This document shows, piece after piece, positions 14,662 through 20,900 of a DNA stretch of 26,909 bases (position 1 is the stretch's first letter; every line of letters begins with the position of its first letter). The notes beneath the pieces are model-generated. The model made no database searches. It saw nothing but the letters and a program-made list of their open reading frames with translations, and was not told the origin of the DNA. Origin of the DNA: an uncultured Kiritimatiellota bacterium (GTDB lineage Bacteria; Verrucomicrobiota; Kiritimatiellia; RFP12; UBA1067); the NCBI GenBank assembly GCA_934654805.1, contig CAKUGW010000032.1, positions 1-26,909 of the forward strand, given 5' to 3'. The position numbers and the translations under genes are program-made.

Positions 14662-15174
14662 AAAGCGGCGAAAGCGGATCGTCGAGACGCAGCCGGGCGA
14701 GCGCAGGACGGCGTTCGTCGGCAGCGCCGCGCCCGTAAGCTCGACTTCCGTCACGAGCCGCCGCATCGCCGCGACCTCCGGCACGAGCGTCAGCGTCCAG
14801 CCGTCATCCGGGAGCGCCGTCTCGCGAATCGCGAAGACGCCGTCAAACGCCGTGGCCTTCCCCGCAGCGAACGCATCCGTCGCCGCCCGGATCTCCGCAT
14901 AGTGCGGCAGCTCGCCGAGCGACTTCTCGCGGCGTCCGTCCTCGTCCACGAAGACCATCGCGTTCGTCGTCATCGTGACGGACGACGCGAACGGCTCCCG
15001 CACCTCCCAGACGATGCCCTCGCCCGCCTTGCAGCGGACGACGCCGGACGACACGAGCGCGCGAGCCGAGCCGTCGAGCCGCCGCTCCATCGTCCAGGTC
15101 GCCGACGAATCGAGCGCCGCCTGCAAGGCCGCGACGGCGGACGACGCCAACAGGAAAAGAGAGGTGACTGTCAT
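14659..15174 (-). CDS. LolA-like outer-membrane carrier protein (aryl-polyene cluster type)
   Basis: A 171-residue secreted protein. Residues 1-16 (MTVTSLFLLASSAVAA) look like a signal peptide. The body has RALVSSGVVRCKAGEGIVWE, then EPFASSVTMT, DEDGRREKSLGELPHYAEIR and a C-terminal TGAALPTNAVLRS. This is the pattern of LolA homologues found in aryl-polyene-type biosynthetic clusters, which are thought to move a lipid product towards the outer membrane. The ATG at 15174 overlaps the stop of the upstream ligase/dehydratase stub (ATGA). The neighbours are also aryl-polyene-type parts, though damaged. This is the best preserved gene of the group. Function inferred from family and context. Confidence 0.65.
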   Translation of the reverse strand: MTVTSLFLLASSAVAALQAALDSSATWTMERRLDGSARALVSSGVVRCKAGEGIVWEVREPFASSVTMTTNAMVFVDEDGRREKSLGELPHYAEIRAATDAFAAGKATAFDGVFAIRETALPDDGWTLTLVPEVAAMRRLVTEVELTGAALPTNAVLRSPGCVSTIRFRRF

Positions 15175-15452
15175 TCGCGACATCCTTCCACGAGGCCCGA
15201 CGCCGCGCGTCCCGACGCGACGTCCAGCGAAAAGGCGAAGCGGCTCGCGCTTGCGCGCGTCACGCACAGCGTCACCGTGTCCGTCGGACGCACAAGCCGC
15301 TGGAACTTGAGCTTTCGGTAAGTCGCCGCATCGGGGAAATCGGGGAACGCCGCGACCAGCGCACGGGCATCGGCCTCCAGCGAGGCGTCGGTGCGCACGA
15401 TCTCCTTCGGCGCGCCGGTCGTGCCGGAGGACAGAAAGACGGCGTCAGCCAC
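15171..15452 (-). pseudogene. AMP-ligase N-terminal motif fused to a hydroxyacyl-ACP dehydratase tail (deletion remnant)
   Basis: A 93-residue frame from GTG 15452. Residues 5-35 contain the adenylation P-loop SSGTTGAPKEIVRTDASLEA of acyl-ACP/CoA synthetases. After the duplicated FPDFPD (a 9-bp direct repeat, TTCCCCGAT twice), residues about 43-93 read YRKLKFQRLVRPTDTVTLCV...RFAF...ASG, like the C-terminal part of a 3-hydroxyacyl-ACP dehydratase. In aryl-polyene clusters a ligase with a C-terminal dehydratase domain is common, so this looks like such a fusion with several hundred residues removed in frame. The start overlaps the COG4648 stop by 8 nt and the stop overlaps the lolA-like start. 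It cannot be an active ligase. Confidence 0.6.
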
Positions 15453-15810
15453 GGCGCACCCTCCGGCGGACGAGCCATTCGCCCGCGAACATCGCCCCCA
15501 TCAGGAGATAGGCGACGCAGCCATTGTAAAGCGCCCACACCTCACGGCGAGCAAACGCCGTCGCGACGGTCACGGCGAGGTGCACCGACAGGAAGACAAC
15601 CCACGCGACCGTCACCTTGCGGCAGTAGGCCACGCCGCGCGTGTCCAGGACCTCGCCCATCCCGCGCGCGAAACGCTCCACGAGCGGCGTACGGAAGAGC
15701 GAGACGGCGAACACGGCGAGGGCGCCCGCGACGACAACCGCCGGATACAGCCGAAACCAGACGTTCGCCTTCAGCAGGTAGAGAACCCAGACGAGGGCGA
15801 CCGCGCCCAT
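15445..15810 (-). CDS. COG4648-type membrane protein of aryl-polyene clusters, N-terminally truncated
   Basis: A 121-residue integral membrane protein with about three or four hydrophobic segments. Its end, WALYNGCVAYLLMGAMFAGE followed by WLVRRRVRR, and the central VAYCRKVTVAWVVFLSVHLA are near-identical in style to the C-terminal half of COG4648 proteins, which accompany ACPs and ligases in aryl-polyene clusters. Full-length relatives are about 190-200 residues, so the first 70-80 are missing. An upstream ATG at 15862 opens a different frame (MKTKEEVLAARANGLSS), perhaps the first codons of a second ACP gene joined out of frame to this one. Translation from ATG 15810 is possible but unproven. 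Confidence 0.6.
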   Translation of the reverse strand: MGAVALVWVLYLLKANVWFRLYPAVVVAGALAVFAVSLFRTPLVERFARGMGEVLDTRGVAYCRKVTVAWVVFLSVHLAVTVATAFARREVWALYNGCVAYLLMGAMFAGEWLVRRRVRRG

Positions 15811-15867
15811 GAGACGAAAGGCCGTTCGCGCGAGCCGCCAGCACTTCCTCTTTCGTCTTCATCACCG

Positions 15868-16075
15868 TCAGTCCTCCAACGTTTCGCCGAGATTCGCCGC
15901 GATGAAGTCCGCAAGCGACGCGATCGACCTGAAATGCACCTTGTTCTCCGCCGCATTCGCCTTGAACTTCACCTGGAACTTCTTGCGCAGGGCCGCGCCG
16001 ATCTCCAGGGCGTCGATCGAGTCGAGGCCGACGCCCTCGCCGAACAGCGGCGCCTCCGCCGCCACCTTCGCCGAG
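15868..16075 (-). pseudogene. Acyl carrier protein, 5'-truncated
   Basis: The minus-strand frame ending at 15868 contains APLFGEGVGLDSIDALEIGA, the phosphopantetheine attachment site of an ACP (Ser in GLDSIDALE), then LRKKFQVKF and a C-terminal IASLADFIAANLGETLED. The first roughly 30 residues expected upstream are absent; the frame instead runs antisense into the GT2 fragment on the other strand. No start codon with a ribosome site is evident, so it is probably not translated as a working ACP. The 5' boundary given is approximate. Confidence 0.6.
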
Positions 16076-16432
16076 ACCGCCGCCCTGCCGGGCGTCCGCC
16101 TGATCCGCCACGCGGCGAATCGCGGCAAGGGCGCCGCGCTCAAGACCGCGTTCGCCGAAATCCTCCGCGCCTTCCCGGACGCGGCAGGCGTCGTCACGGC
16201 CGATGCGGACGGGCAGCACCTGCCGGAGGACATCCGCCGCGTCACCGCGCTCGCGGGCGACCGCTACGACTACGAGGCGCGCATGCTCGTCGCGGCGGCG
16301 AAGCTGCCGCAGCCGCCCGTGCAGGTCCCTATCACGACCGTCTACGAAAACGGCAACGGCACGAGCCATTACCGTCCGCTCGCCGACACGTTCAGCACGC
16401 AGGCGGCGCTCATCCGCGCCGCGCTCCATTGA
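16060..16432 (+). pseudogene. Family 2 glycosyltransferase fragment (dolichyl-phosphate-mannose synthase-like)
   Basis: The plus-strand frame reads LPGVRLIRHAANRGKGAALKTAF, FPDAAGVVTADADGQHLPED and then VTALAGDRYDYEARMLVAAA, VPITTVYENGNGTSHYRPLADT. The first part is the GT2 nucleotide-sugar region with the DADGQH motif, and the second is the C-terminal end of the same family. The N-terminal 50 or so residues and the middle of the protein, about 60-80 residues between ALAGDR and YDYE, are missing. It faces the ACP stub head to head with no room for either 5' end. Aryl-polyene clusters carry such a GT2. The 5' boundary is approximate. Confidence 0.6.
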
Positions 16433-16448
16433 CACCGCCGCCGATTCT

Positions 16449-16457
16449 TGCTATATT
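16449..16457 (+). promoter_or_regulatory. Extended -10 promoter of the flavin reductase-rubredoxin gene
   Basis: TGCTATATT lies 70 nt before the ATG at 16528. The predicted leader is about 60 nt and carries an AAAGGAG ribosome site 7 nt before the ATG. Confidence 0.45.
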
Positions 16458-16527
16458 TCCCCCCTGTCGGGCGGCGCGCACGGCAAAGCCCGTTTTCGAA
16501 AACCGCAAAAGGCAAAGGAGTCGGGCG

Positions 16528-17139
16528 ATGGATACGAAGGCAATGTTCAAGATCGGGTACGGCCTCTACGTGCTGACGGCGCGCGAGGGCGACAAGGACA
16601 ACGGCTGCATCGTCAACACGTTCCAGCAGGTCACGGACGATCCGCTGCGCGTGTGCGTGGCCGTCAACAAGGCGAACCACACCTGCGGCATGATCGCGCG
16701 CACGGGCGTCTTCAACGTCTCCGTCATCGCCGAGTCGGCGTCGTTCGACCTCTTCCGGCGATTCGGCTTCCAGAGCGGCGCGACCGTCGACAAGTTCGCG
16801 GACTTCCCCGCGCCGCGCCTCGCGAACGGCGTCAGGGCCGTCGACAGGAACACGAACGCCGTCATCAGCGCGAAGGTGTTCCAGACGATCGACCTCGGCA
16901 CGCACCTCCTGTTCCTCGCCGACGTCACGGACGCGCTTGTCTCGTCCGACGAGGAGACGGCGACCTACTCGTACTACCAGCGCGCGATCAAGCCGAAGCC
17001 CCAGCCGGCGACGGCCGCGCCGAAGCGCGGCTGGCGCTGCATCATCTGCGGCTACTTCTACGAGGGCGAGGAGCTGCCGAAGGACTTCATCTGCCCGATC
17101 TGCAAGCACCCGGCGAGCGACTTCGAGCGCGTCGGGTAG
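16528..17139 (+). CDS. Flavin reductase-rubredoxin fusion (high-molecular-weight rubredoxin type)
   Basis: A 203-residue cytoplasmic redox protein. Residues 1-155 are an FMN-binding flavin reductase-like domain (KIGYGLYVLTAREGDKDNGC, FNVSVIAESASFDLFRRFGF). After a short Pro/Ala linker, residues 168-202 are a rubredoxin domain with the four iron ligands Cys171, Cys174, Cys189 and Cys192 (WRCIICGYFYEGEEL...FICPICKHPASDFERV). Fusions of this type, such as Hrb of acetogens, pass electrons from NAD(P)H to flavodiiron proteins for oxygen or NO removal in anaerobes. No flavodiiron gene is in the window. AAAGGAG 7 nt before ATG 16528 fixes the start. It converges on ruvB with 26 bp between. Confidence 0.92.
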   Translation: MDTKAMFKIGYGLYVLTAREGDKDNGCIVNTFQQVTDDPLRVCVAVNKANHTCGMIARTGVFNVSVIAESASFDLFRRFGFQSGATVDKFADFPAPRLANGVRAVDRNTNAVISAKVFQTIDLGTHLLFLADVTDALVSSDEETATYSYYQRAIKPKPQPATAAPKRGWRCIICGYFYEGEELPKDFICPICKHPASDFERVG

Positions 17140-17165
17140 CCCTTCGCGCGCGGCTTCTGCGCCGC

Positions 17166-18155
17166 TTACCTTTCGAGCCCCAGCGTCTGATAGGCCAGGC
17201 TCGTCGCGACGCGTCCCTTCGGCGTGCGCTCCAAATACCCTTCCATGATCAGGAACGGCTCGTAGGCCTCCTCGATCGTGTCCGGCTCCTCGCCGACGGA
17301 GACGGCGATCGTGGAGAGCCCGACGGGGCCGCCGCCGAACTTCACGCAGATCGTCTCGAGGATCTTCCGGTCCATCTCGTCGAGGCCGTGCGGGTCGATC
17401 TCCAGGAGCGACAGCGAGGCCGTCGCCACGTCGCCGGTGATGAAGTTGCCGGCCTTGACCTGCGCGTAGTCGCGGACGCGCCGCAGCAGGTTGTTCGCGA
17501 TGCGGGGCGTGCCGCGGCTCCGGCGCGCGATCTCCAGCGCGCCGTCCGCGTCGATGTCCACGCCCAGCTTCGCCGCCGAGCGGTTCACGATCTCGGCGAG
17601 TTCCGGCGGCTCGTAGTAGGAGAGGCGGTTGACGAGCCCGAAGCGCGCGCGCAGGGGCGCGGCGATGAGGCCGATGCGCGTCGTCGCGCCGACGAGCGTG
17701 AAGCGCGGCAGGTCGAGGCGCACGGAGCGCGCGTTCGGCCCCTGGTCGAGCATGATGTCGATCGCGTAGTCCTCCATCGCGGAGTAGAGGTACTCCTCGA
17801 CCGTCTTCGCCATGCGGTGGATCTCGTCGATGAAGACGATGTCGCCGGGCTCCAGCGACGTCAAGAGCCCCGCGAGGTCGCCGGGCTTCGTGATGACGGG
17901 GCCCGACGTCGTCTTCACGTTCACGCCCATCGCCTCGCCGAGGATGTAGCTGAGCGTCGTCTTGCCGAGGCCGGGCGGGCCGGAGAACAGCACGTGGTCG
18001 AGCGACTCGCCGCGATCCTTCGCGGCCTTCACGGCCAGGAGCAGGCGGTCGCGCACCTTCTCCTGCCCGACGAACCCGCCAAAGTCCGTCGGGCGGAGCC
18101 GGTTGTCGAACGCCGTCGACCGGTTCAGCTCCTCGCTCTGTCTCTCCTTCGCCAT
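17166..18155 (-). CDS. ruvB: Holliday junction branch-migration helicase RuvB
   Basis: A 329-residue AAA+ motor of normal length; as hexameric rings it drives branch migration with RuvA. Walker A GPPGLGKT is at residues 59-66, Walker B/DEIH at 107-113, sensor 1 region VGATTR, and the arginine-finger region LRARFG. The C-terminal winged helix (GGGPVGLSTIAVSVGEE...YLERTPKGR) is complete. MAKERQSEELNRSTAF is a plausible N-terminus. A TGATATAAT box ends 9 nt before ATG 18155 and there is no Shine-Dalgarno sequence, so the message is probably leaderless. ruvA and ruvC are not adjacent. argH, on the same strand, ends 46 bp upstream. Confidence 0.97.
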   Translation of the reverse strand: MAKERQSEELNRSTAFDNRLRPTDFGGFVGQEKVRDRLLLAVKAAKDRGESLDHVLFSGPPGLGKTTLSYILGEAMGVNVKTTSGPVITKPGDLAGLLTSLEPGDIVFIDEIHRMAKTVEEYLYSAMEDYAIDIMLDQGPNARSVRLDLPRFTLVGATTRIGLIAAPLRARFGLVNRLSYYEPPELAEIVNRSAAKLGVDIDADGALEIARRSRGTPRIANNLLRRVRDYAQVKAGNFITGDVATASLSLLEIDPHGLDEMDRKILETICVKFGGGPVGLSTIAVSVGEEPDTIEEAYEPFLIMEGYLERTPKGRVATSLAYQTLGLER

Positions 18156-18164
18156 AAGAGCGGT

Positions 18165-18173
18165 ATTATATCA
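18165..18173 (-). promoter_or_regulatory. Extended -10 promoter of ruvB
   Basis: TGATATAAT on the minus strand, 9 nt before the ruvB ATG. No convincing -35. Predicted leader two or three bases. Confidence 0.6.
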
Positions 18174-18201
18174 CACCCGTGACATTCGCGCCGCACCGCC
18201 C

Positions 18202-19587
18202 TTACTTCAAGAGCCGCCGGCAGCAGGCCTCCAGCGCGGCGAGGCGACGGTCGGCGGAGGCGACGGCCTCCGAGATGCGCGTCTGGTACAGCTCGTGGTC
18301 AAGCCCCATGCACGTGCCCTCGTGCGTCTTCAGCGCGACCTGCCTGTCTGGGTCGAGGTTCGCGACTTCCGCCGGCCGGCCCTCGTAGAGCGCGGCGAAC
18401 TGGTCGCGCACCGCGTGGTAGGCGTCGCGCCACGGCATCCCCGCCGCGACCTTCGCGAGCGCGACGTCCGTCGCGAAGACGCCCGGCGTGAACGCCTCGC
18501 GGCAGTTGTCCGCATTCACCTTCAGCCCCGCGACGACCTTCGCGAGGATGCGCAGCGTCGTGCGCGTCGTCTCAAGCCCCTTCATGTAGAGGAGCTTCGC
18601 GTCCTGCAGGTCGCGGTTGTAGCCGCCCGGCATCGCGTGGAGGAGCGTGAGGGCCGCCGTCTGCCAGCCGATCACCTGCGCCGTCTTGCCGCGCACGAGC
18701 TCCAGCACGTCGGGGTTGAACTTCTGCGGCATGATCGACGAGCCCGTGCAGTAGGCGCGCGGCAGCTTGAAGTAGGCGAACTCCGGCATCGAGAAGAGGA
18801 TCAGGTCCTCGGCGAGGCGAGAGAGGACGCACATGAGCTGCGCGAGCGCCGAGAGGAGGCTCGCCTCGCATTCGCCGCGCGCCATCGACGCGCCGAAGCA
18901 GTTGTGCAGCGTGCGGCTGAAGCCGAGCAGCTGCGTCGTGCGCGCGCGGTCGAGCGGCAACGGCACGCCGTACCCGGCGGCGGAGCCGAGCGGGTTCAGG
19001 TCGGCGAGCGCGTAGGCTGCCTCGAAGTTCGCGAGCTGGTCGACGATCATCTCGGCGTGGCCCGTCGCCCACATCTCGACCGTGGACGGCATCGCCGGCT
19101 GCAGGTGCGTGCGCCCGACGAGCGGAATCGGCCCCGCGTCGAAGCCGAACGAGCAGAGCTCCGCCGCGAGCGCGCAGACCTCCTTCTCCGTCGCGAGGAT
19201 CTCGCTCTTCATGTGCAGGCGCACGTCGACGGCGACCTGGTCGTTGCGGGAGCGGCCCGTGTGGATCTTCTTGCCGAGGTCGCCGAGCGTCTCGGTCAGC
19301 AGCCGCTCGACGGCCATGTGGACGTCCTGGTCGTCCTCGCGGATGGCGAACTTCCCCTCGGCGGCGAGCCGGACGATCCGCGCGAGCTCCTTGCGGACGC
19401 GCGCCGCCTCGGCCTTCGTGACGATCGGCCTCTTCAGCCCCTTCATCTCGGAAAGCATCGTCACGTGCGCGGCGGTGCCCATGCAGTCCCACTTCGCGAG
19501 CGCGAGGTCAAGGACGGGATCTTCGCCGACCGTGTAGGTCAGCACGTCGGAATCGATGGTGTTGTCGGTGATGGTCTGCTTCTTCAT
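18202..19587 (-). CDS. argH: Argininosuccinate lyase
   Basis: A 461-residue enzyme of the fumarase/aspartase superfamily that splits argininosuccinate into arginine and fumarate, the last step of arginine synthesis. The motifs HTGRSRNDQVAVDVRLHM, VGRTHLQPAMPST and the superfamily signature TGSSIMPQKFNPDVLELVRG with the catalytic serine are present. The signature has Phe where most ArgH have Lys (MPQKKNP), a change also seen in some relatives. Start ATG 19587 (MKKQTITDNTIDSDVLTYTV) lies 8 nt after a TGGTATAAT box without a Shine-Dalgarno, another leaderless candidate. It is a single-gene unit; argG is not in the window. Confidence 0.95.
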   Translation of the reverse strand: MKKQTITDNTIDSDVLTYTVGEDPVLDLALAKWDCMGTAAHVTMLSEMKGLKRPIVTKAEAARVRKELARIVRLAAEGKFAIREDDQDVHMAVERLLTETLGDLGKKIHTGRSRNDQVAVDVRLHMKSEILATEKEVCALAAELCSFGFDAGPIPLVGRTHLQPAMPSTVEMWATGHAEMIVDQLANFEAAYALADLNPLGSAAGYGVPLPLDRARTTQLLGFSRTLHNCFGASMARGECEASLLSALAQLMCVLSRLAEDLILFSMPEFAYFKLPRAYCTGSSIMPQKFNPDVLELVRGKTAQVIGWQTAALTLLHAMPGGYNRDLQDAKLLYMKGLETTRTTLRILAKVVAGLKVNADNCREAFTPGVFATDVALAKVAAGMPWRDAYHAVRDQFAALYEGRPAEVANLDPDRQVALKTHEGTCMGLDHELYQTRISEAVASADRRLAALEACCRRLLK

Positions 19588-19595
19588 GGCGGGAG

Positions 19596-19604
19596 ATTAT
19601 ACCA
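19596..19604 (-). promoter_or_regulatory. Extended -10 promoter of argH
   Basis: TGGTATAAT on the minus strand, 8 nt before the argH ATG, with no clear -35 hexamer. Predicted leader is one or two bases. Confidence 0.6.
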
Positions 19605-19615
19605 TAATCCCGGCC

Positions 19616-19705
19616 TCAGTCACGCGCGTACAGCCTCGGGAAGAGCGCGATGCGGATCTCCGTCAGCCCCATCGGCACGAGCGTCACCGTCTCCGCGCAT
19701 CCACA
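19616..19705 (-). pseudogene. 3' end of a gene, possibly DUF1680/GH127-type glycoside hydrolase
   Basis: A minus-strand frame ending at TGA 19616-19618 reads CAETVTLVPMGLTEIRIALF and then PRLYARD. The pattern 'TLVP-G-T-x-R-x-x-x-FP' is what ends many DUF1680 (beta-L-arabinofuranosidase-like) proteins. The rest of the gene is gone: upstream the sequence runs into the IS-end remnant. The assignment rests on about 20 residues. Confidence 0.35.
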
Positions 19706-19970
19706 TCGGCTATACGAACTTTGGCCACGCAAAGTGGAAGTTCGAGCAGCGGCAGCCGAAGCCCGCACACCCCGTCGAGGATGCGAGACCGCCTCGCCTT
19801 CCCGGAGTTGGCGTAGGCGCGGCGCTTTTCAGCGACGTATTCTGACTTTGACTTCCTGGGCATGTTGCACATACTCCTATTTTACCGCGGTGCACAGTAT
19901 TTGGCGAACGGCCCCCTCTCGAAAGAACCTGCTTCCCTGATTGGGCGCACACTATTCTGACGAATCGCGC
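19684..19970 (-). mobile_element. IS-end remnant, copy B
   Basis: 19820-19970 matches 603-751. The minus-strand frame from ATG 19863 (or 19872) reads MPRKSKSEYVAEKRRAYANS, then GKARRSRILDGVCG, like the start of an integrase-type IS transposase, and then leaves any recognisable homology before a stop at 19684. As in copy A, only the terminus and the first codons survive. Two copies about 19 kb apart and about 13% different argue for old insertions of related elements. The gene-free stretch 19588-20032 holds this remnant, the gene-end fragment, the hairpin motif and the GT4 promoter. Confidence 0.65.
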
Positions 19971-19985
19971 CGCTCGCTATGAGGC

Positions 19986-20010
19986 TTTTCACAAACCTCT
20001 GAAGAGGCAA
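19986..20010. repeat. Dispersed ~25-bp hairpin motif, copy 2
   Basis: TTTTCACAAACCTCTGAAGAG plus flanking A-rich bases, the same as at 14282-14306. Here CCTCT-GA-AGAGG forms a 5-bp stem. It sits just upstream of the GT4 promoter. Confidence 0.5.
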
Positions 20011-20015
20011 AAAAA

Positions 20016-20024
20016 TGATATACT
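20016..20024 (+). promoter_or_regulatory. Extended -10 promoter of the GT4 gene
   Basis: TGATATACT lies 8 nt before ATG 20033. The ATG at 20015 overlaps this box and would be untranscribed if it is the promoter, which favours 20033 as the start. Confidence 0.5.
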
Positions 20025-20032
20025 CTGCGGTC

Positions 20033-20884
20033 ATGAAAACGGCTCTTTTGCACTATTGGCTGACGAATCGGCGCGGCGGCGAGAACGTCTTTCACGCAAT
20101 CTGCGACATGTTCCCGGACGGCGACATCTTCACCCACGCCTACAACGCCAAGGTGATGGACGACTACCAAATGGCGGGAATCGGCGGCAAGATCGCCATG
20201 CGGACATTTCGCAACCATTTGCGCACGGAAGACCTGAAAAGCGCCGAATGCGTCGATCTCTTCATCGCCAACTCGCAGTTCGTCGCCGATCGCATCAAGC
20301 GCATCTACGGCCGCGAGGCGAAAGTCGTGCATCCAATGGTTGACTACGACTTCTTTGCGGCGACGGCGGACGCTTCCGCCGCAACCACGGCAGAAGGCGA
20401 CTACTATCTGCTCGCGGGGCAGCTCGTTGCCTACAAGCGTCCCGATCTCGCGGTCGCGGCCTGCCTCAAGAAGCGCCGGCGCCTCAAGATCGTCGGCACA
20501 GGCGGCGAGATCGACCGTTTGCGGGCGATGGCGCAGGGCAGTCCCCTCGTCGAGTTTCTCGGGCGCGTCAGCCGCGCAGACTTGCGCCGCGCCTACGCCC
20601 ATGCGAAAGCCCTGCTCTTCCCGGGAATCGAGGACTTCGGCATTGTGCCGCTCGAAGCGCAGGCCGCCGGAACGCCCGTCATCGCCTTCGGCGTCGGCGG
20701 GGCGAAGGAGACGGTCCTCGAGAACCAGACGGGGCTCTTTTTCCACGAGCAACGCGCCGATGCGCTGTGCGCGGCCTTGGAGACGTTCGAGTCTCGGACG
20801 TGGAATCCCGCCCTTGCCCGCGCAAATGCCGCGCGCTTCACACCCGACGTCTTCCGCCGGGAATTCGGCAAGGCCCTGCGTTAG
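20033..20884 (+). CDS. Family 4 glycosyltransferase (WbaZ-like), shortened internally
   Basis: A 283-residue GT-B glycosyltransferase, likely for surface polysaccharide. The N-terminus MKTALLHYWLTNRRGGENVF and FPDGDIFTHAYN match GT4 enzymes of the WbaZ/'MRGGEKVLE' type. VDLFIANSQFVADRIKRIYG, LLAGQLVAYKRPDLAV, and the donor-site E-x7-E (Glu200, Glu208 in FPGIEDFGIVPLEAQAAGTP) are all present. Relatives are about 370 residues; the block carrying the 'YCHTPMRY-W' motif, expected between residues about 45 and 55, is absent in frame, so the acceptor domain is probably broken. ATG 20033 follows a TGATATACT box by 8 nt. It converges on the DUF1080 gene 16 bp away. rfbC at 9729 could supply a nucleotide sugar, but the link is not shown. 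Confidence 0.8.
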   Translation: MKTALLHYWLTNRRGGENVFHAICDMFPDGDIFTHAYNAKVMDDYQMAGIGGKIAMRTFRNHLRTEDLKSAECVDLFIANSQFVADRIKRIYGREAKVVHPMVDYDFFAATADASAATTAEGDYYLLAGQLVAYKRPDLAVAACLKKRRRLKIVGTGGEIDRLRAMAQGSPLVEFLGRVSRADLRRAYAHAKALLFPGIEDFGIVPLEAQAAGTPVIAFGVGGAKETVLENQTGLFFHEQRADALCAALETFESRTWNPALARANAARFTPDVFRREFGKALR

Positions 20885-20900
20885 CCTCGATCCTGCGCCG

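Noticed and set aside
15272..15538. 88-residue minus-strand ORF overlapping the ligase stub
   Set aside because: Alternate frame of two better supported fragments.
17962..19845. 627-residue plus-strand ORF over ruvB/argH
   Set aside because: Antisense shadow; composition is typical of the reverse complement of GC-rich codons.
20015..20032. ATG 20015 as start of the GT4 protein
   Set aside because: It overlaps the -10 box and adds six residues absent from the family's usual MK-x-A-L-x-H-x-W-L opening.
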